Assembly: GCF_010548305.1 (NCBI RefSeq)
Contig: NZ_JAAGLV010000001.1
Span: forward strand, 62,001-126,000
Direction of reading: 5' to 3'
DNA length: 64,000 nucleotides
Source: Streptomyces sp. SID13031
Lineage (GTDB): Bacteria > Actinomycetota > Actinomycetes > Propionibacteriales > Kribbellaceae
The position numbers and the translations under genes are program-made. This document shows, in pieces, positions 17,975 to 26,488 of this stretch; positions within the stretch are counted from its first letter, which is position 1; the number at the start of each line of letters is the position of its first letter. A model generated the notes under the pieces. The model ran no database searches, was not told the origin of the DNA, and saw only the letters and a list, made by a program, of their open reading frames with translations.

Positions 17975-18403
17975 GTGACTGAGGCTAGTGATGCGCCGGT
18001 TGGGGTGGTTCTGCGGCTTGGAGAGGTCTGTGAGGGGTTTCCGGATGCGTATGAAGAGGATGCGTGGGTTGGGACTCGGTGGCGGATTCGGAAGAGGACG
18101 TTTGCTCATGTGCTGACGATCGTGTCGGGGGTGCCGGCGGCGTACGCGCAGGCTGCCGGCGCTGATGGGCCTGCGACCGTGATGACGTTTCGCGCGGCGG
18201 GGCCTGAGCTTGCTGCCTTGACGAGTGTCGGGGCGCCGTTCTTCAAGGCGAGGTGGGGTAGCGACGTCGTCGGGATCGTGCTTGATGAGGAGGAGACCGA
18301 CTGGGATGAGGTGTCGGAGTTGCTGGCGGAGAGCTACTGCATCCTGGCGCCGAAGGGGTTGGCTCGGCAGCTCCGAGACAGCCTGACTGAAGGCGAAGTG
18401 TGA
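17975..18403 (+). CDS. MmcQ/YjbR-family protein
   Basis: A 142-residue protein starting at GTG 17975, with GGGAGG 11 bases upstream. It has the YjbR pattern: early helix VLRLGEVCEGFPDAYEED, the strand WRIRKRTFAHVL, and the C-terminal helix-turn WDEVSELLAESYCILAPK that is the hallmark of the family. The fold resembles the double-stranded-DNA-binding CyaY-like proteins; biological role unclear. Only 14 bases separate its stop from the frame of the EACC1 gene, so it may be co-transcribed with the EACC1-caspase pair, though YjbR proteins are also common as single genes. Confidence 0.8.
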   Translation: MTEASDAPVGVVLRLGEVCEGFPDAYEEDAWVGTRWRIRKRTFAHVLTIVSGVPAAYAQAAGADGPATVMTFRAAGPELAALTSVGAPFFKARWGSDVVGIVLDEEETDWDEVSELLAESYCILAPKGLARQLRDSLTEGEV

Positions 18404-18417
18404 TCACTCGCTGTTAG

Positions 18418-18882
18418 GTGTTGGTGCTTGTAGGTGGGTGCGCGGGCGAGGATCATGTTGGCCGGAACGCGGGGGCGGCTGATGAGGTGGGGGAGTTCGT
18501 GGGGCGGACTGAAGGCGATGGCGTGCGGTGGGTCGAGATCGTCGTCCTGGGGGATGACGATGAGCGGCTTGCTCGGCTGGCGCGGCAGCTTCGGAGGGAG
18601 TTTGCCGAGCGGGAGTTGGAGACTCGGCCGGTTGCGGTGGATGCGCCTGCGAACAGCAAGGGTGACGCGGCGGCGGTTGGGGCGATCGCGGTGGCGTTGG
18701 TTGGGGCAGGCGGGATGATTCCGACCTTGATCGCGGTACTGCGGGACTGGCTCGGCAGAGGGACCGGGCCCGAACGGATCAGCATCAAGCTCGGAGACGA
18801 CTCGATCGAGCTGGACCGGCCGAGTTTCGATGAGCGCGAGCAGTTGCTTCAGGCCTTCCTCGCCAAGCACTCGGACCAGTAA
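18418..18882 (+). CDS. EACC1 (effector-associated constant component 1) protein
   Basis: Up to 154 residues. The core reads VEIVVLGDDDERLARLARQLRREFAE, then GDAAAVGAIAVALVGAGGMIPTLIAVLRDWL with a hydrophobic helix, then ISIKLGDDSIELDRPSFDEREQLLQAFL. This matches EACC1, a small constant component next to variable effectors in actinobacterial NTP-dependent conflict systems, often caspase-like peptidases. The following caspase gene starts 3 bases after the stop, which supports the call. Three starts are possible: GTG 18418, an inner GTG near 18487, or GTG 18523, the last placing the start just before the EACC1 core. EACC1 is thought to help trigger or recruit the effector; mechanism unknown. Confidence 0.75.
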   Translation: MLVLVGGCAGEDHVGRNAGAADEVGEFVGRTEGDGVRWVEIVVLGDDDERLARLARQLRREFAERELETRPVAVDAPANSKGDAAAVGAIAVALVGAGGMIPTLIAVLRDWLGRGTGPERISIKLGDDSIELDRPSFDEREQLLQAFLAKHSDQ

Positions 18883-18885
18883 GCC

Positions 18886-21840
18886 ATGGGCCGTCGGCTG
18901 GCGTTGCTGATCGCAACTTACGAGTACGAGGACACCGGGCTCAGGAGGCTGACCGCGCCGGCGCATGATGCGGAGGCGCTTGCGGGGGTGCTCGAGGATC
19001 CTGAGATCGCGGGGTTCGCGGTGCAGACCCTCGTCAATGCCCCGATGCACGAGGTGGGTGACGCGATCGCTGAGTTCTACGCGGAGAGCAGGCGCGACGA
19101 TCTCACGCTGCTCTACTTCACCGGTCATGGGCTCAAGGACGACAGTGGTCGGCTGTACCTGGCGATGTCCAACACCAAGCGGGATCGGTTGAGGTTCAGC
19201 GCGTTGGCGGCTCAGGACGTCGACGAAGCCATGTCCGATAGCGTTTCGCGTCAGAAGATCCTCATCCTGGACTGCTGCTACAGCGGTTCGTACGAGACGC
19301 AGCAGTTCGCCAAGTCGGACTCCGCCGTTCATACGTTCGAGAAGCTTGGTGGCCGGGGGCGTACGGTGCTGACCGCGTCGGACTCGACGCAGTACGCGTT
19401 CGAGGGCAGCACGATTCATGGTGAGGCTGCGCAGTCCATCTTCACCCGGCATCTGGTCGAGGGGTTGCGCGACGGTACTGCGGACATCGACGGTGACGGC
19501 GACATCACTGTCGACGAGCTCTACAACTACGTCTACGACCGGGTCACCGCCGAGCAGCCCAATCAGCGGCCGAAGAAGCTGGATCAGGTTGAGGGCCGGA
19601 CGGTCATCGCGGCCAACGTGCATTGGACTCTGCCGGTGCATCTGACGGCGGCGCTCGCCAACCCGTTGCCAGGGGCAAGAGAAGCGGCGGTGGGAGGGCT
19701 CGCGGAACTGCGTCGGTCCGGCAACGAGCTGGTACGCCGTACTGCGATCCGTCGGCTGGAGGAACTCGTCGACGACGACAGCCGATCCGTCTCGGCAGCG
19801 GCTCGTGCGGCGCTCGACGCCCCCGGACCACCGACACCTGCCGCGACACCGCCTGCCGCTCCGAAGCCAAGCACCACGCCGGCTGCTTCGGTGCCAGTCG
19901 CTTCGATGCCTTCCGCGGCGGTGATGCCCGGCGGGGTGCCGAGCCCCCGCTCAGCCCGCGCGACTCGGCAGCCGGAGTCGGCCGCGGCGCCGAAGGTCGC
20001 TATCGGCGCGTTCCTCGGCGCTCCGGTTCGCCGCTGGGGCTCCCGATTGATCCCGGCGACTGTTCCTTGGCCGATCTACTGCCTCAGCGTGCTGGCTGCG
20101 CTTGCCATGATGGGTTCGGCCGGCGTTGGGTTCAGCGTCTATGACTGGGATGACGCCGCGCTCTGGTACTGCGTCGTTGCTGCCGTTGCAGCCTGTCTTT
20201 CCGTTGTCCTGCAGCGCCGCTACGGCCTGGCCATCGTCGCCGGAACGATCGCGTTCGGAGTACTCGGTGCGGCGATGCTGATCGGGACGTCGACGGGTCA
20301 GCTCTCCGCGACTGCCGTGGATAGGCTCAGGTCTCACGCGGTAGTCGCCGGGTATGTGTATGTCGGGCAGGCGGCTTGGCTCGGCGCAGGCGCCGCTGCA
20401 CTCTGGCGAATCCGTAGCGAACTGTCGGTCGATGTACGCCGGCTGCGCGGCTGGCGGGCCTGGACCATAGTGGGGCTCGGTGGGGTCGCAGCGCTCGTAC
20501 AACTGGGGATTACGTTCTACCTGACCTACAACGCCAGCCTCCGGTTCAGGTCGGGCGTGCCCTATCCGATTGCGGCCGTGCAGATCGTCGCCGCCGAATT
20601 GGCCCTGGTCGGGCCGCTGCTCGCTGTGCTGATGCGGCGGGGCCGCACGTTCCTCGGTGGCTGGGTGTTGACCGGCTTCGCGGTCTGGATCGGGGTTTAC
20701 GGCAGCCTCCCCAGATTCACCGAACGGACGCAGGCTCTCACGCTCTTGCTTGTCGTGTGGACCTTGCTGGCGGGCGTGGTGGTCGTCGGCCGTCGACCCG
20801 AAGAGATTGAGCAGGCCATGACCGGGGCGGCTCGCCGGTGGTGGATCGTCGTGACAGCGGCGGTGCTTCCCGTAGTACTGGGTGGGGCGGTGGTGGTCGT
20901 AGATCCGCGGGGGCCAACGTACCCGATCTTGGTGGCGCTAGCCGTCGGGCCCGACAACGATGTGCTCTACGGGGCCGACTCCACCAACGGCAGAGTCGTG
21001 AAGATCAACACCAATTCCCTGCGGCAGGAAGGCGATGCCCTCAAGGTCGGCGAGGGGCCGCTCGGCGTGGTTCTCGCGCCGGACGGGCATCGGTTGTATG
21101 TGGCCAATACGCGGGCCAACTCGGTGTCGGTGATCGATGTCGACAACTGGAAGGTGCTCGGTGAACCGATACCGGTCGGACCCGAACCGATCGATCTGGC
21201 CCTGAGCCCGGAGACGAAGCGGTTGTTCGTGCTCAGCCAGAAGGCGGCCACGATCACGGTCGTCGACACCGAGAAGCGGACGACCGTGGGAGGCCCTGTG
21301 AGCGGTGGTGCCACGCCGTCCGCCCTGACTGTGGGGCAGGACGGCAAGCGTCTCTATGTGGCAAGTCACGACGCGTCGACCGTTACCGTGCTCGACACGC
21401 AGACGATGCGGTCGGCGCGATCGCCGTACAAGGTCACCGGGCAGCTGACGGACCTGAGTATCACGCGGGACAACTACCTCTATGTGCTGTCGGAGGACTC
21501 GTACTCTGTCGTCAACACGAACGTCGAGAGTCCCCGGCCGGCGCCGGTATCGCTGGCGGGACGGTCGCGCGACGCAGTACTGACCGACGACGGCAGCCGG
21601 TACGTCGTACTGGGCAAGGCGCCTGAAGGGCAGCCGCTCAAGGACCTGATCACCGTCATCGACACCAAGGGGCGTGAGGTGATCGGTACGGCGGAGGGCG
21701 AAGGTGGCCTGTCCGTGGAGGTTGTGGTGAGCCACGACAACCAGCGCATCTACGTGGTGGGCTACAACGTCGAGCACAACGTGCTGATCCTGGACGCGAC
21801 GATTCCGAAGGCTGTCGGGGCGATCTCGCTCGGGAAATAG
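18886..21840 (+). CDS. Membrane-anchored caspase-like peptidase with beta-propeller
   Basis: 984 residues in four parts. Residues 1-245 are a caspase (peptidase C14) domain: His81 in FTGHG and Cys131 (or 130) in LDCCYSG form the catalytic dyad, and DIDGDGDITVDEL near 200 is an EF-hand-like loop common in bacterial homologues. Residues 255-305 look like HEAT-type helices. A Pro/Ala/Ser linker (305-375) leads to about nine transmembrane helices (385-690). Residues 690-984 form a YncE-like beta-propeller with repeats such as LYVANTRANSVSVIDVD and LYVASHDASTVTVLDT. The propeller would lie outside or in a different compartment from the protease, so the protein looks like a surface-sensing, membrane-bound suicide or signalling protease. 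Coupled to EACC1 upstream; strong terminator downstream. Confidence 0.9.
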   Translation: MGRRLALLIATYEYEDTGLRRLTAPAHDAEALAGVLEDPEIAGFAVQTLVNAPMHEVGDAIAEFYAESRRDDLTLLYFTGHGLKDDSGRLYLAMSNTKRDRLRFSALAAQDVDEAMSDSVSRQKILILDCCYSGSYETQQFAKSDSAVHTFEKLGGRGRTVLTASDSTQYAFEGSTIHGEAAQSIFTRHLVEGLRDGTADIDGDGDITVDELYNYVYDRVTAEQPNQRPKKLDQVEGRTVIAANVHWTLPVHLTAALANPLPGAREAAVGGLAELRRSGNELVRRTAIRRLEELVDDDSRSVSAAARAALDAPGPPTPAATPPAAPKPSTTPAASVPVASMPSAAVMPGGVPSPRSARATRQPESAAAPKVAIGAFLGAPVRRWGSRLIPATVPWPIYCLSVLAALAMMGSAGVGFSVYDWDDAALWYCVVAAVAACLSVVLQRRYGLAIVAGTIAFGVLGAAMLIGTSTGQLSATAVDRLRSHAVVAGYVYVGQAAWLGAGAAALWRIRSELSVDVRRLRGWRAWTIVGLGGVAALVQLGITFYLTYNASLRFRSGVPYPIAAVQIVAAELALVGPLLAVLMRRGRTFLGGWVLTGFAVWIGVYGSLPRFTERTQALTLLLVVWTLLAGVVVVGRRPEEIEQAMTGAARRWWIVVTAAVLPVVLGGAVVVVDPRGPTYPILVALAVGPDNDVLYGADSTNGRVVKINTNSLRQEGDALKVGEGPLGVVLAPDGHRLYVANTRANSVSVIDVDNWKVLGEPIPVGPEPIDLALSPETKRLFVLSQKAATITVVDTEKRTTVGGPVSGGATPSALTVGQDGKRLYVASHDASTVTVLDTQTMRSARSPYKVTGQLTDLSITRDNYLYVLSEDSYSVVNTNVESPRPAPVSLAGRSRDAVLTDDGSRYVVLGKAPEGQPLKDLITVIDTKGREVIGTAEGEGGLSVEVVVSHDNQRIYVVGYNVEHNVLILDATIPKAVGAISLGK

Positions 21841-21853
21841 TCGGATGTGTGCC

Positions 21854-21886
21854 AGAGCGGGGCACCTTGGTGAGGTGCCCCGCTCT
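21854..21886. terminator. Bidirectional terminator hairpin
   Basis: A perfect 14-base stem (AGAGCGGGGCACCT with its complement) and a TGGTG loop between the convergent caspase and epoxide hydrolase genes. It can serve both strands. Confidence 0.85.
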
Positions 21887-21896
21887 CTTGGGGCCA

Positions 21897-23051
21897 TCAG
21901 GCGTTGCGCAGTCCGGCGAAGAAGGTGCGGAGGTCGGTGGTGACGTCGGCTGGGCGTTCCAGGGAGGCGTAGTGGCCGCCTTCCTTGAAGTTGGACCAGT
22001 GGACGATGTTGGTGTTGTCGCGTTCGGCCAGGGGGCGGATGGTTTTGAAGTCGTCGGCGAAGACGGCGACGCCCGTGGGGGCTGAGTTGATTGCCGGTTC
22101 GGTGCCGGCGTGGGCTTCCTCGTAGTGGTAGCGGCCGGCGGCGGAGCTGGTGTTGGTGAACCAGTAGAGGGAGACCTCGGTGAGGATCTGGTCGCTGGTC
22201 AGCAGGCTGGTGCCGTTGCCGAAGGAGTTGAAGAGTTCGTTCCAGGCGAGTTGGCCGACGGGGGAGTCGGAGATGCCGACGGCGACGGTTTGGGGGCGGG
22301 TGGAGTTGATGGCGTTGTAGCCGCCGACTGACTGGAACCACTGGAGGTGCTCGAGCGCGGCGTAGTCCTCGGGGGTGAACTTCTCGAACTCGGTCGGGTC
22401 GCCGCTCGGGAAGGAGAAGAGCTGGAGGACGTGGAGGCCCAGGAAGCCGGGAGGGTTCAGGAGGCCTAGTTCGCGGGAGATCATGGCGCCGGCGTCACTG
22501 CCGTGGGAGCCGTACGACGAGTAGCCGAGGCGGCGCATCAAGGTGTCGAAGGTCTTGGCTACCCGGGCCATAGTCCAGCCGCGGTCGACGAGCGGAGTAC
22601 TGAAGCCGAAGCCGGGGATTGAGGGGATGACTACCGAGAATGCGTCCGAGGCCTTGCCGCCGTGGGCTACCGGGTCGGTGAGCGGGCCGATCATGTCGAG
22701 GAAGTCGATGAAGGAGCCGGGGTAGGTGTGGATCAGCAGCAACGGGGTCGCGTCGGGTTCCGCGGACGGTACGTGGATGAAGTGCACGGTCTGGCCGTCG
22801 ATGTCGGTCAGGTAGTGCGGGAACTCGTTCATCCGGGCCTCCTGCTCGCGCCAGTCGAACCCGTTCTGCCAGTGGTCGACCATTTCGCGGAGGTAGTGGT
22901 TCGGCGTACCGAGGTCCCAGTCGTCGCCGGGGGCGGCCTCGGGGAGGCGGGTGTTGGCGAGGCGGTTGTTCAGGTCGTCCAGGTCGGCCTGGGCGATCTC
23001 GACGCGGAAGGGGTGGATCTCTGCGGGGGAGGTGGTTCCGTTGTTGTTCAT
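21897..23051 (-). CDS. Epoxide hydrolase (EHN domain + alpha/beta hydrolase)
   Basis: A 384-residue protein. It starts with the epoxide hydrolase N-terminal domain (IHPFRVEIAQADLDDLNNRL, DWRxxE pattern in FDWREQEARMN) followed by the alpha/beta hydrolase core: oxyanion region HTYPGSFIDFLDMI, nucleophile elbow SHGSDAGAM with Asp as nucleophile, cap tyrosines around YHYEEAHAG, and the catalytic His in EGGHYASLERP near the end. The enzyme opens epoxides to diols via an ester intermediate. ATG 23051 is chosen; the longer open frame upstream runs through the divergent promoter. The gene faces a WYL regulator with a perfect inverted repeat between them, so the regulator probably controls it. Confidence 0.9.
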   Translation of the reverse strand: MNNNGTTSPAEIHPFRVEIAQADLDDLNNRLANTRLPEAAPGDDWDLGTPNHYLREMVDHWQNGFDWREQEARMNEFPHYLTDIDGQTVHFIHVPSAEPDATPLLLIHTYPGSFIDFLDMIGPLTDPVAHGGKASDAFSVVIPSIPGFGFSTPLVDRGWTMARVAKTFDTLMRRLGYSSYGSHGSDAGAMISRELGLLNPPGFLGLHVLQLFSFPSGDPTEFEKFTPEDYAALEHLQWFQSVGGYNAINSTRPQTVAVGISDSPVGQLAWNELFNSFGNGTSLLTSDQILTEVSLYWFTNTSSAAGRYHYEEAHAGTEPAINSAPTGVAVFADDFKTIRPLAERDNTNIVHWSNFKEGGHYASLERPADVTTDLRTFFAGLRNA

Positions 23052-23071
23052 GGCTTTACCGTAGGAGGCAT

Positions 23072-23092
23072 ATAGGAACGTTAGATTCCTAT
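23072..23092. promoter_or_regulatory. Operator-like inverted repeat ATAGGAA-N7-TTCCTAT
   Basis: A perfect 7-base inverted repeat lies in the 60-base gap between the divergent epoxide hydrolase and WYL regulator genes, in sequence much richer in A and T than its surroundings. It is the likely binding site of the WYL/HTH protein and probably overlaps both promoters. Confidence 0.6.
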
Positions 23093-23111
23093 TCAAGCTA
23101 CTATTTTCCGC

Positions 23112-24077
23112 ATGCGTGAAACCTCGTCCAGATTGCTGTCCTTGCTGGCCCTGATGCAGTCGCGGCCGGCCTGGCCCGGGTCGGAGTTGGCTGAGCGGTT
23201 GGGCGTGAGTACGCGGACCATCCGGAACGACATCGATCGGCTGCGCGAGCTCGGGTATCCGGTGGATGCGACGCGGGGTGCGGCTGGGTACTACCAGCTG
23301 GGTGTGGGCGCGAAGCTGCCGCCGTTGTTGCTGGATGACGAGGAAGCGGTTGCTGTCGCCGTCGGGCTGCGGACGGGCGCCGGGGTGGCGGGGATGGAGG
23401 AGAGCTCGGGGCGGGCGCTGGCGAAGCTCGAGCAGGTGCTGCCGCATCGGCTCCGGCGGCAGGTGAACGCGATCCACACGACGCTGTCGAAGGGGCCGGA
23501 CAATACAGGTTCCAATGTGCCGGATCCGGAGGTTGATCCGGTGGTGGTGACTACGATCGCGGCGGCCATCCGCGATGGGCATTACCTGCGGTTCGACTAC
23601 GCAGTACCGGAGAGCGCTCTACGGACGATCTTGGTCGAACCCTACCGGTTGGTGAGTTGGCAGCGGTACTGGTACCTGGTCGCGCGGGATGAGGCGGGGC
23701 AGTGGCACACCTATCGCGTCGACTGGATGGACCTGCGGATGGCGACCGGGCGGCGGTACCAGGCGCGGCCGATGCCGGAGGACGACTACATGGACTTCGT
23801 ACTACGTGACGTCGCGTCCACCGGGTGGAAGGTGCACGCGAGGATCACCGTGTTCGCGTCGGCCGGTGAGGTGCTCTCGCGGATCCATGCCGCGGTGGGG
23901 ATCGTGGAACCCGTGGACGACGAGACGTGTGTCTTGATCACGGGGGCCGAGAGCCTGGAAGTCGTTGCCGTGTACATCGGAATGCTGGGCCTCGACTTCC
24001 ACGTCTCGGCGCCGACCGCGTTGGTGGAGCACCTCAAGATCATCGGAGAGCGCTATCTCCGCGCCATCGACTCCTAG
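23112..24077 (+). CDS. HTH-WYL transcriptional regulator
   Basis: 321 residues. The N-terminal winged helix reads RLLSLLALMQSRPAWPGSELAERLGVSTRTIRNDIDRLRELGYPV (pieces: WPGSELAERLGVSTRTIRN, LRELGYPVDATRG), a DeoR/HTH_11-type domain. The middle and C-terminal parts form the WYL ligand-sensing domain and its WCX extension, with YRLVSWQRYWYLVARDE and TYRVDWMDLR. WYL proteins respond to nucleotides or small metabolites. Start ATG 23112. It is divergent from the epoxide hydrolase, which it likely controls through the inverted repeat in between. A bidirectional terminator follows, as does a palindrome over its stop codon. Confidence 0.92.
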   Translation: MRETSSRLLSLLALMQSRPAWPGSELAERLGVSTRTIRNDIDRLRELGYPVDATRGAAGYYQLGVGAKLPPLLLDDEEAVAVAVGLRTGAGVAGMEESSGRALAKLEQVLPHRLRRQVNAIHTTLSKGPDNTGSNVPDPEVDPVVVTTIAAAIRDGHYLRFDYAVPESALRTILVEPYRLVSWQRYWYLVARDEAGQWHTYRVDWMDLRMATGRRYQARPMPEDDYMDFVLRDVASTGWKVHARITVFASAGEVLSRIHAAVGIVEPVDDETCVLITGAESLEVVAVYIGMLGLDFHVSAPTALVEHLKIIGERYLRAIDS

Positions 24078-24084
24078 GAGTCGA
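24065..24084. repeat. 20-base perfect palindrome over the WYL gene stop
   Basis: ATCGACTCCTAGGAGTCGAT is fully self-complementary and contains the TAG stop codon. It lies just upstream of the terminator hairpin and could extend it or be a protein-binding site. Confidence 0.6.
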
Positions 24085-24088
24085 TAGG

Positions 24089-24131
24089 TGGGACGGATAG
24101 GGAGGGAGGGGTTGGGTCTCCCTATCCGTCC
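24089..24131. terminator. Bidirectional terminator hairpin
   Basis: A perfect 15-base stem, GGGACGGATAGGGAG against CTCCCTATCCGTCCC, with a 13-base loop, between the convergent WYL regulator and the carotenoid-type membrane protein. Confidence 0.85.
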
Positions 24132-24154
24132 CGGAGGGGGCTGTGCCGGAGGCG

Positions 24155-25075
24155 CTATGCGGTGGGGTGCAGCGCGTTTCGTTCCGGCTCCGCCTGCTTT
24201 GTCGCGATCGCCGCAGCGGCCGGTGCTGAGGCCGTGGTGTGTTGCTGGGCGATGCGGAGGAGGGCGATCAGGGCGAGGAGGCACATGCCGTAGACGGTGA
24301 CGAGGGCAGATGTCTCGTAGATGTCGGCGGTCTGCCAGCTGTTGCCGATGGCATCGGTGACGGTCTCGTGGTCCGCGGTGAAGTAGTCGGCGAAGAAGGA
24401 GACCGTCGTGAACCCGTACAAGAGGACGCCCTGGAGATCGCTGGCCAGGTTCGCGCCGACCGGCTTGAAGCTGTCTGGTGCGGCCGGTCCGCGGCTACGT
24501 ACATAGAGCGCGAAGGCCTGCATGAAGAGATAGACGGTGAAGGTCCAGCCCAGGAAGTTGCCCAGGGGGACGCCGAAGAAGCCGCCGCCGTCTTCCCAGA
24601 TCCAGTTCTGGTGAATGGTTGAAGCGGTGGGGTCGAGGGACAGGTCCCACAGCGTCATCGCGAAGGCGCCGATGACAGGGGTGCCGATCGTGGTGATCCA
24701 GGGGGAGTTGCGGCGTACGTCGCCGAGCAGCACGGTTGCGACGATCCAGGCGAGGTAACCGGTGGCCAAGTACGCCGGGCCGATGAACCACGGCACCTCG
24801 AAGATCTTGCCGCTGCCCGTGTAGTGGTAGTCACCGAACGGGAAGCCGGTCGCGATGCTGAGGTTCTCCAGGATGTTGCTGATCACCAGGCCCACCACGA
24901 TGAAGACCCCGATGGCGCGCCAGCCATAGCGCTGGGCGCCGTGCACCAGTGCGAAGATCACCTGCAGAACGATCAGCGGCATCCGCACGCCGGGAACGAA
25001 GCCCGTGACGATCAGCCCGATGGACAGGACCCCTGTGACTGCCCAGAGGGTGTTGTAGCGCTGGGTTGTGGACAT
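24155..25075 (-). CDS. Carotenoid biosynthesis-type integral membrane protein (DUF422/CruF-like)
   Basis: About 306 residues, mostly transmembrane helices (seven to eight). The family signatures are FPFGDYHYTG, PWFIGPAYLATGYLAW, MTLWDLSLDPTAS and FFGVPLGNFLGW. Relatives are annotated as carotenoid biosynthesis proteins or CruF-like 1',2'-hydratases, which add water to the psi end of carotenoids. No other carotenoid gene is in the window, so the substrate is open. ATG 25075 is preferred over 25093: GGAG lies six bases before it, while the outer ATG overlaps the TetR stop (ATGA). The gene forms an operon with the TetR regulator upstream. Confidence 0.8.
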   Translation of the reverse strand: MSTTQRYNTLWAVTGVLSIGLIVTGFVPGVRMPLIVLQVIFALVHGAQRYGWRAIGVFIVVGLVISNILENLSIATGFPFGDYHYTGSGKIFEVPWFIGPAYLATGYLAWIVATVLLGDVRRNSPWITTIGTPVIGAFAMTLWDLSLDPTASTIHQNWIWEDGGGFFGVPLGNFLGWTFTVYLFMQAFALYVRSRGPAAPDSFKPVGANLASDLQGVLLYGFTTVSFFADYFTADHETVTDAIGNSWQTADIYETSALVTVYGMCLLALIALLRIAQQHTTASAPAAAAIATKQAEPERNALHPTA

Positions 25076-25089
25076 CGAAGACTCCGGCT

Positions 25090-25725
25090 TCATGGGTTGG
25101 TCTGGATCAGTAGGCCGTTGAGGATCAAAGTGCTCAGTACCGCGTGATCGTCGGCATCGTCCGGGCGGCCGAACAGTCGCGCCAGTGGCTCTTGGCTGTA
25201 CATCGCCGTTGGTTTGGTCACCACGAAATGGAAGAGGTACCAGGGGATGTCCCTGATCCGCCCCTGCTTGACGAGTAGGTCGAACTGCGGTCGGCCGGCG
25301 TCGTTGAGCGGACCCATCTGCTCGTAGAGGTACGCCAGGCGGGATGAATCGATGCCTGCCTCGTAGTCGATGACCCGCAGGAGGTGGGGGCGCCGGGACG
25401 TCGCGAGATGGAAGGCCCGCACGCCGGCGATCAGCCGGTCGAGTTCGTCGTCGCGCTCCTCGGCCTCGACGGCGGCCGTGATCTCAGCCGTTGCCTGCTG
25501 GATGGCTGACTGCACGACGGCCTTCCAGAACTCCTCCTTCGTCCCGTACCGGTCGTGGATGAAGGTGTGCCCCATGCCGAGGCGGGCGTTGAGTTGCCGG
25601 ACGGAGACCGCTTCGTAGCCCAGTTCGGCGAAAGCCTCGAGGCCGCGCTGCAGGATCTGCCCGTACTGCGGCACCGACGCGTCAGCCGGCGGCCTGCCGG
25701 GCCCACGCCGTACCGGCCTTTTCAT
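25090..25725 (-). CDS. TetR-family regulator
   Basis: 211 residues. Basic, proline-rich start, then the TetR helix-turn-helix: ILQRGLEAFAELGYEAVSVRQLN, ARLGMGHTFIHDRYGTKEEFW. The C-terminal ligand domain is helical with an unusual aromatic stretch IPWYLFHFVVTKP. First gene of a two-gene operon with the carotenoid-type membrane protein, and probably its repressor. A near-palindromic site lies 16-37 bases before its start. Confidence 0.9.
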   Translation of the reverse strand: MKRPVRRGPGRPPADASVPQYGQILQRGLEAFAELGYEAVSVRQLNARLGMGHTFIHDRYGTKEEFWKAVVQSAIQQATAEITAAVEAEERDDELDRLIAGVRAFHLATSRRPHLLRVIDYEAGIDSSRLAYLYEQMGPLNDAGRPQFDLLVKQGRIRDIPWYLFHFVVTKPTAMYSQEPLARLFGRPDDADDHAVLSTLILNGLLIQTNP

Positions 25726-25740
25726 GGCATCTCCGAAGGG

Positions 25741-25762
25741 TAATCAGGCACCTGTCGGATTA
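25741..25762. promoter_or_regulatory. Imperfect palindrome upstream of tetR-type gene
   Basis: TAATC and GATTA arms 12 bases apart, with eight of eleven symmetric positions complementary, directly in front of the TetR gene. Candidate autoregulatory operator. Confidence 0.4.
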
Positions 25763-25807
25763 ATAGTAGCAAGGCACGGCGGCAACAGACAACGGAGGAG
25801 TTTGGCC

Positions 25808-26488
25808 TCAGCCGCCGAGGCCGCCGAGGCCGCCGAGGCCGGCGTCGCGGGCCTGGATGATGGCGGCGGCGCGGTCGGCGACGGCCAGTTTGGTGAAGAT
25901 GGTGGAGACGTTGTTGGCGACCGTCTTGGAGGCCAGGCCCAAGCGGGTGCCGATGGCGGTGTTGGAGAGGCCGGCGGCAAGCAGGTCCAGGATCTCGCGC
26001 TCGCGAGTGGTGAGGTCGGGGAAGGGGTCCGCGGCGGGGACCGGGGGTGTGGAGAAGAAGGAGAGGACTCGGCGGGCTACGCCGGGGCCGAAGATGGCTT
26101 CGCCGGCGGCGACCGCGCGGATGGCGCGGGCGATTTCGTCTTGTTCGGCGCCTTTGACCAGGTAACCGCGGGCGCCGGCGCGCATGGCAGCGAAGACGGA
26201 GTCGTCGTCTTCGAACATCGTCAACACCAGTACTGCGACGTCTGGTGCTGTCCGTGCCAGTTCGCGGGTTGCTGCGAAGCCGTCCAGGTCGGGCATCTGG
26301 AGATCCAGTACTGCGACGTCGGGGCGGGTCGTCACTGCCTCGCGGACCGCCTCGCGGCCGGTTGCGGCGACGCCGACGACCTCGATGCCGGGCAGCGAGG
26401 AGAGCAGTGCCGCAAGGCCGGCGCGGACGACTGGATGGTCATCCGCCAGTACCACGCGGATGACGTCGCCGTCTGGTGGTGCGGTCAT
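25808..26488 (-). CDS. LuxR/NarL-type response regulator
   Basis: 226 residues. Receiver domain: IRVVLADDHPVVRAGLAALL with the acidic pocket, phospho-acceptor Asp in VAVLDLQMPDLDG near residue 57, and LVKGAEQDEI with the conserved Lys. C-terminal LuxR helix-turn-helix: PFPDLTTREREILDLLAAGLSNTAIGTRLG (pieces: LTTREREILDLLAAGLSNT). It ends in GLGGLGGLGG, an odd Gly-Leu repeat. ATG 26488 overlaps the kinase stop by four bases, so the two are one two-component system. Confidence 0.93.
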   Translation of the reverse strand: MTAPPDGDVIRVVLADDHPVVRAGLAALLSSLPGIEVVGVAATGREAVREAVTTRPDVAVLDLQMPDLDGFAATRELARTAPDVAVLVLTMFEDDDSVFAAMRAGARGYLVKGAEQDEIARAIRAVAAGEAIFGPGVARRVLSFFSTPPVPAADPFPDLTTREREILDLLAAGLSNTAIGTRLGLASKTVANNVSTIFTKLAVADRAAAIIQARDAGLGGLGGLGG

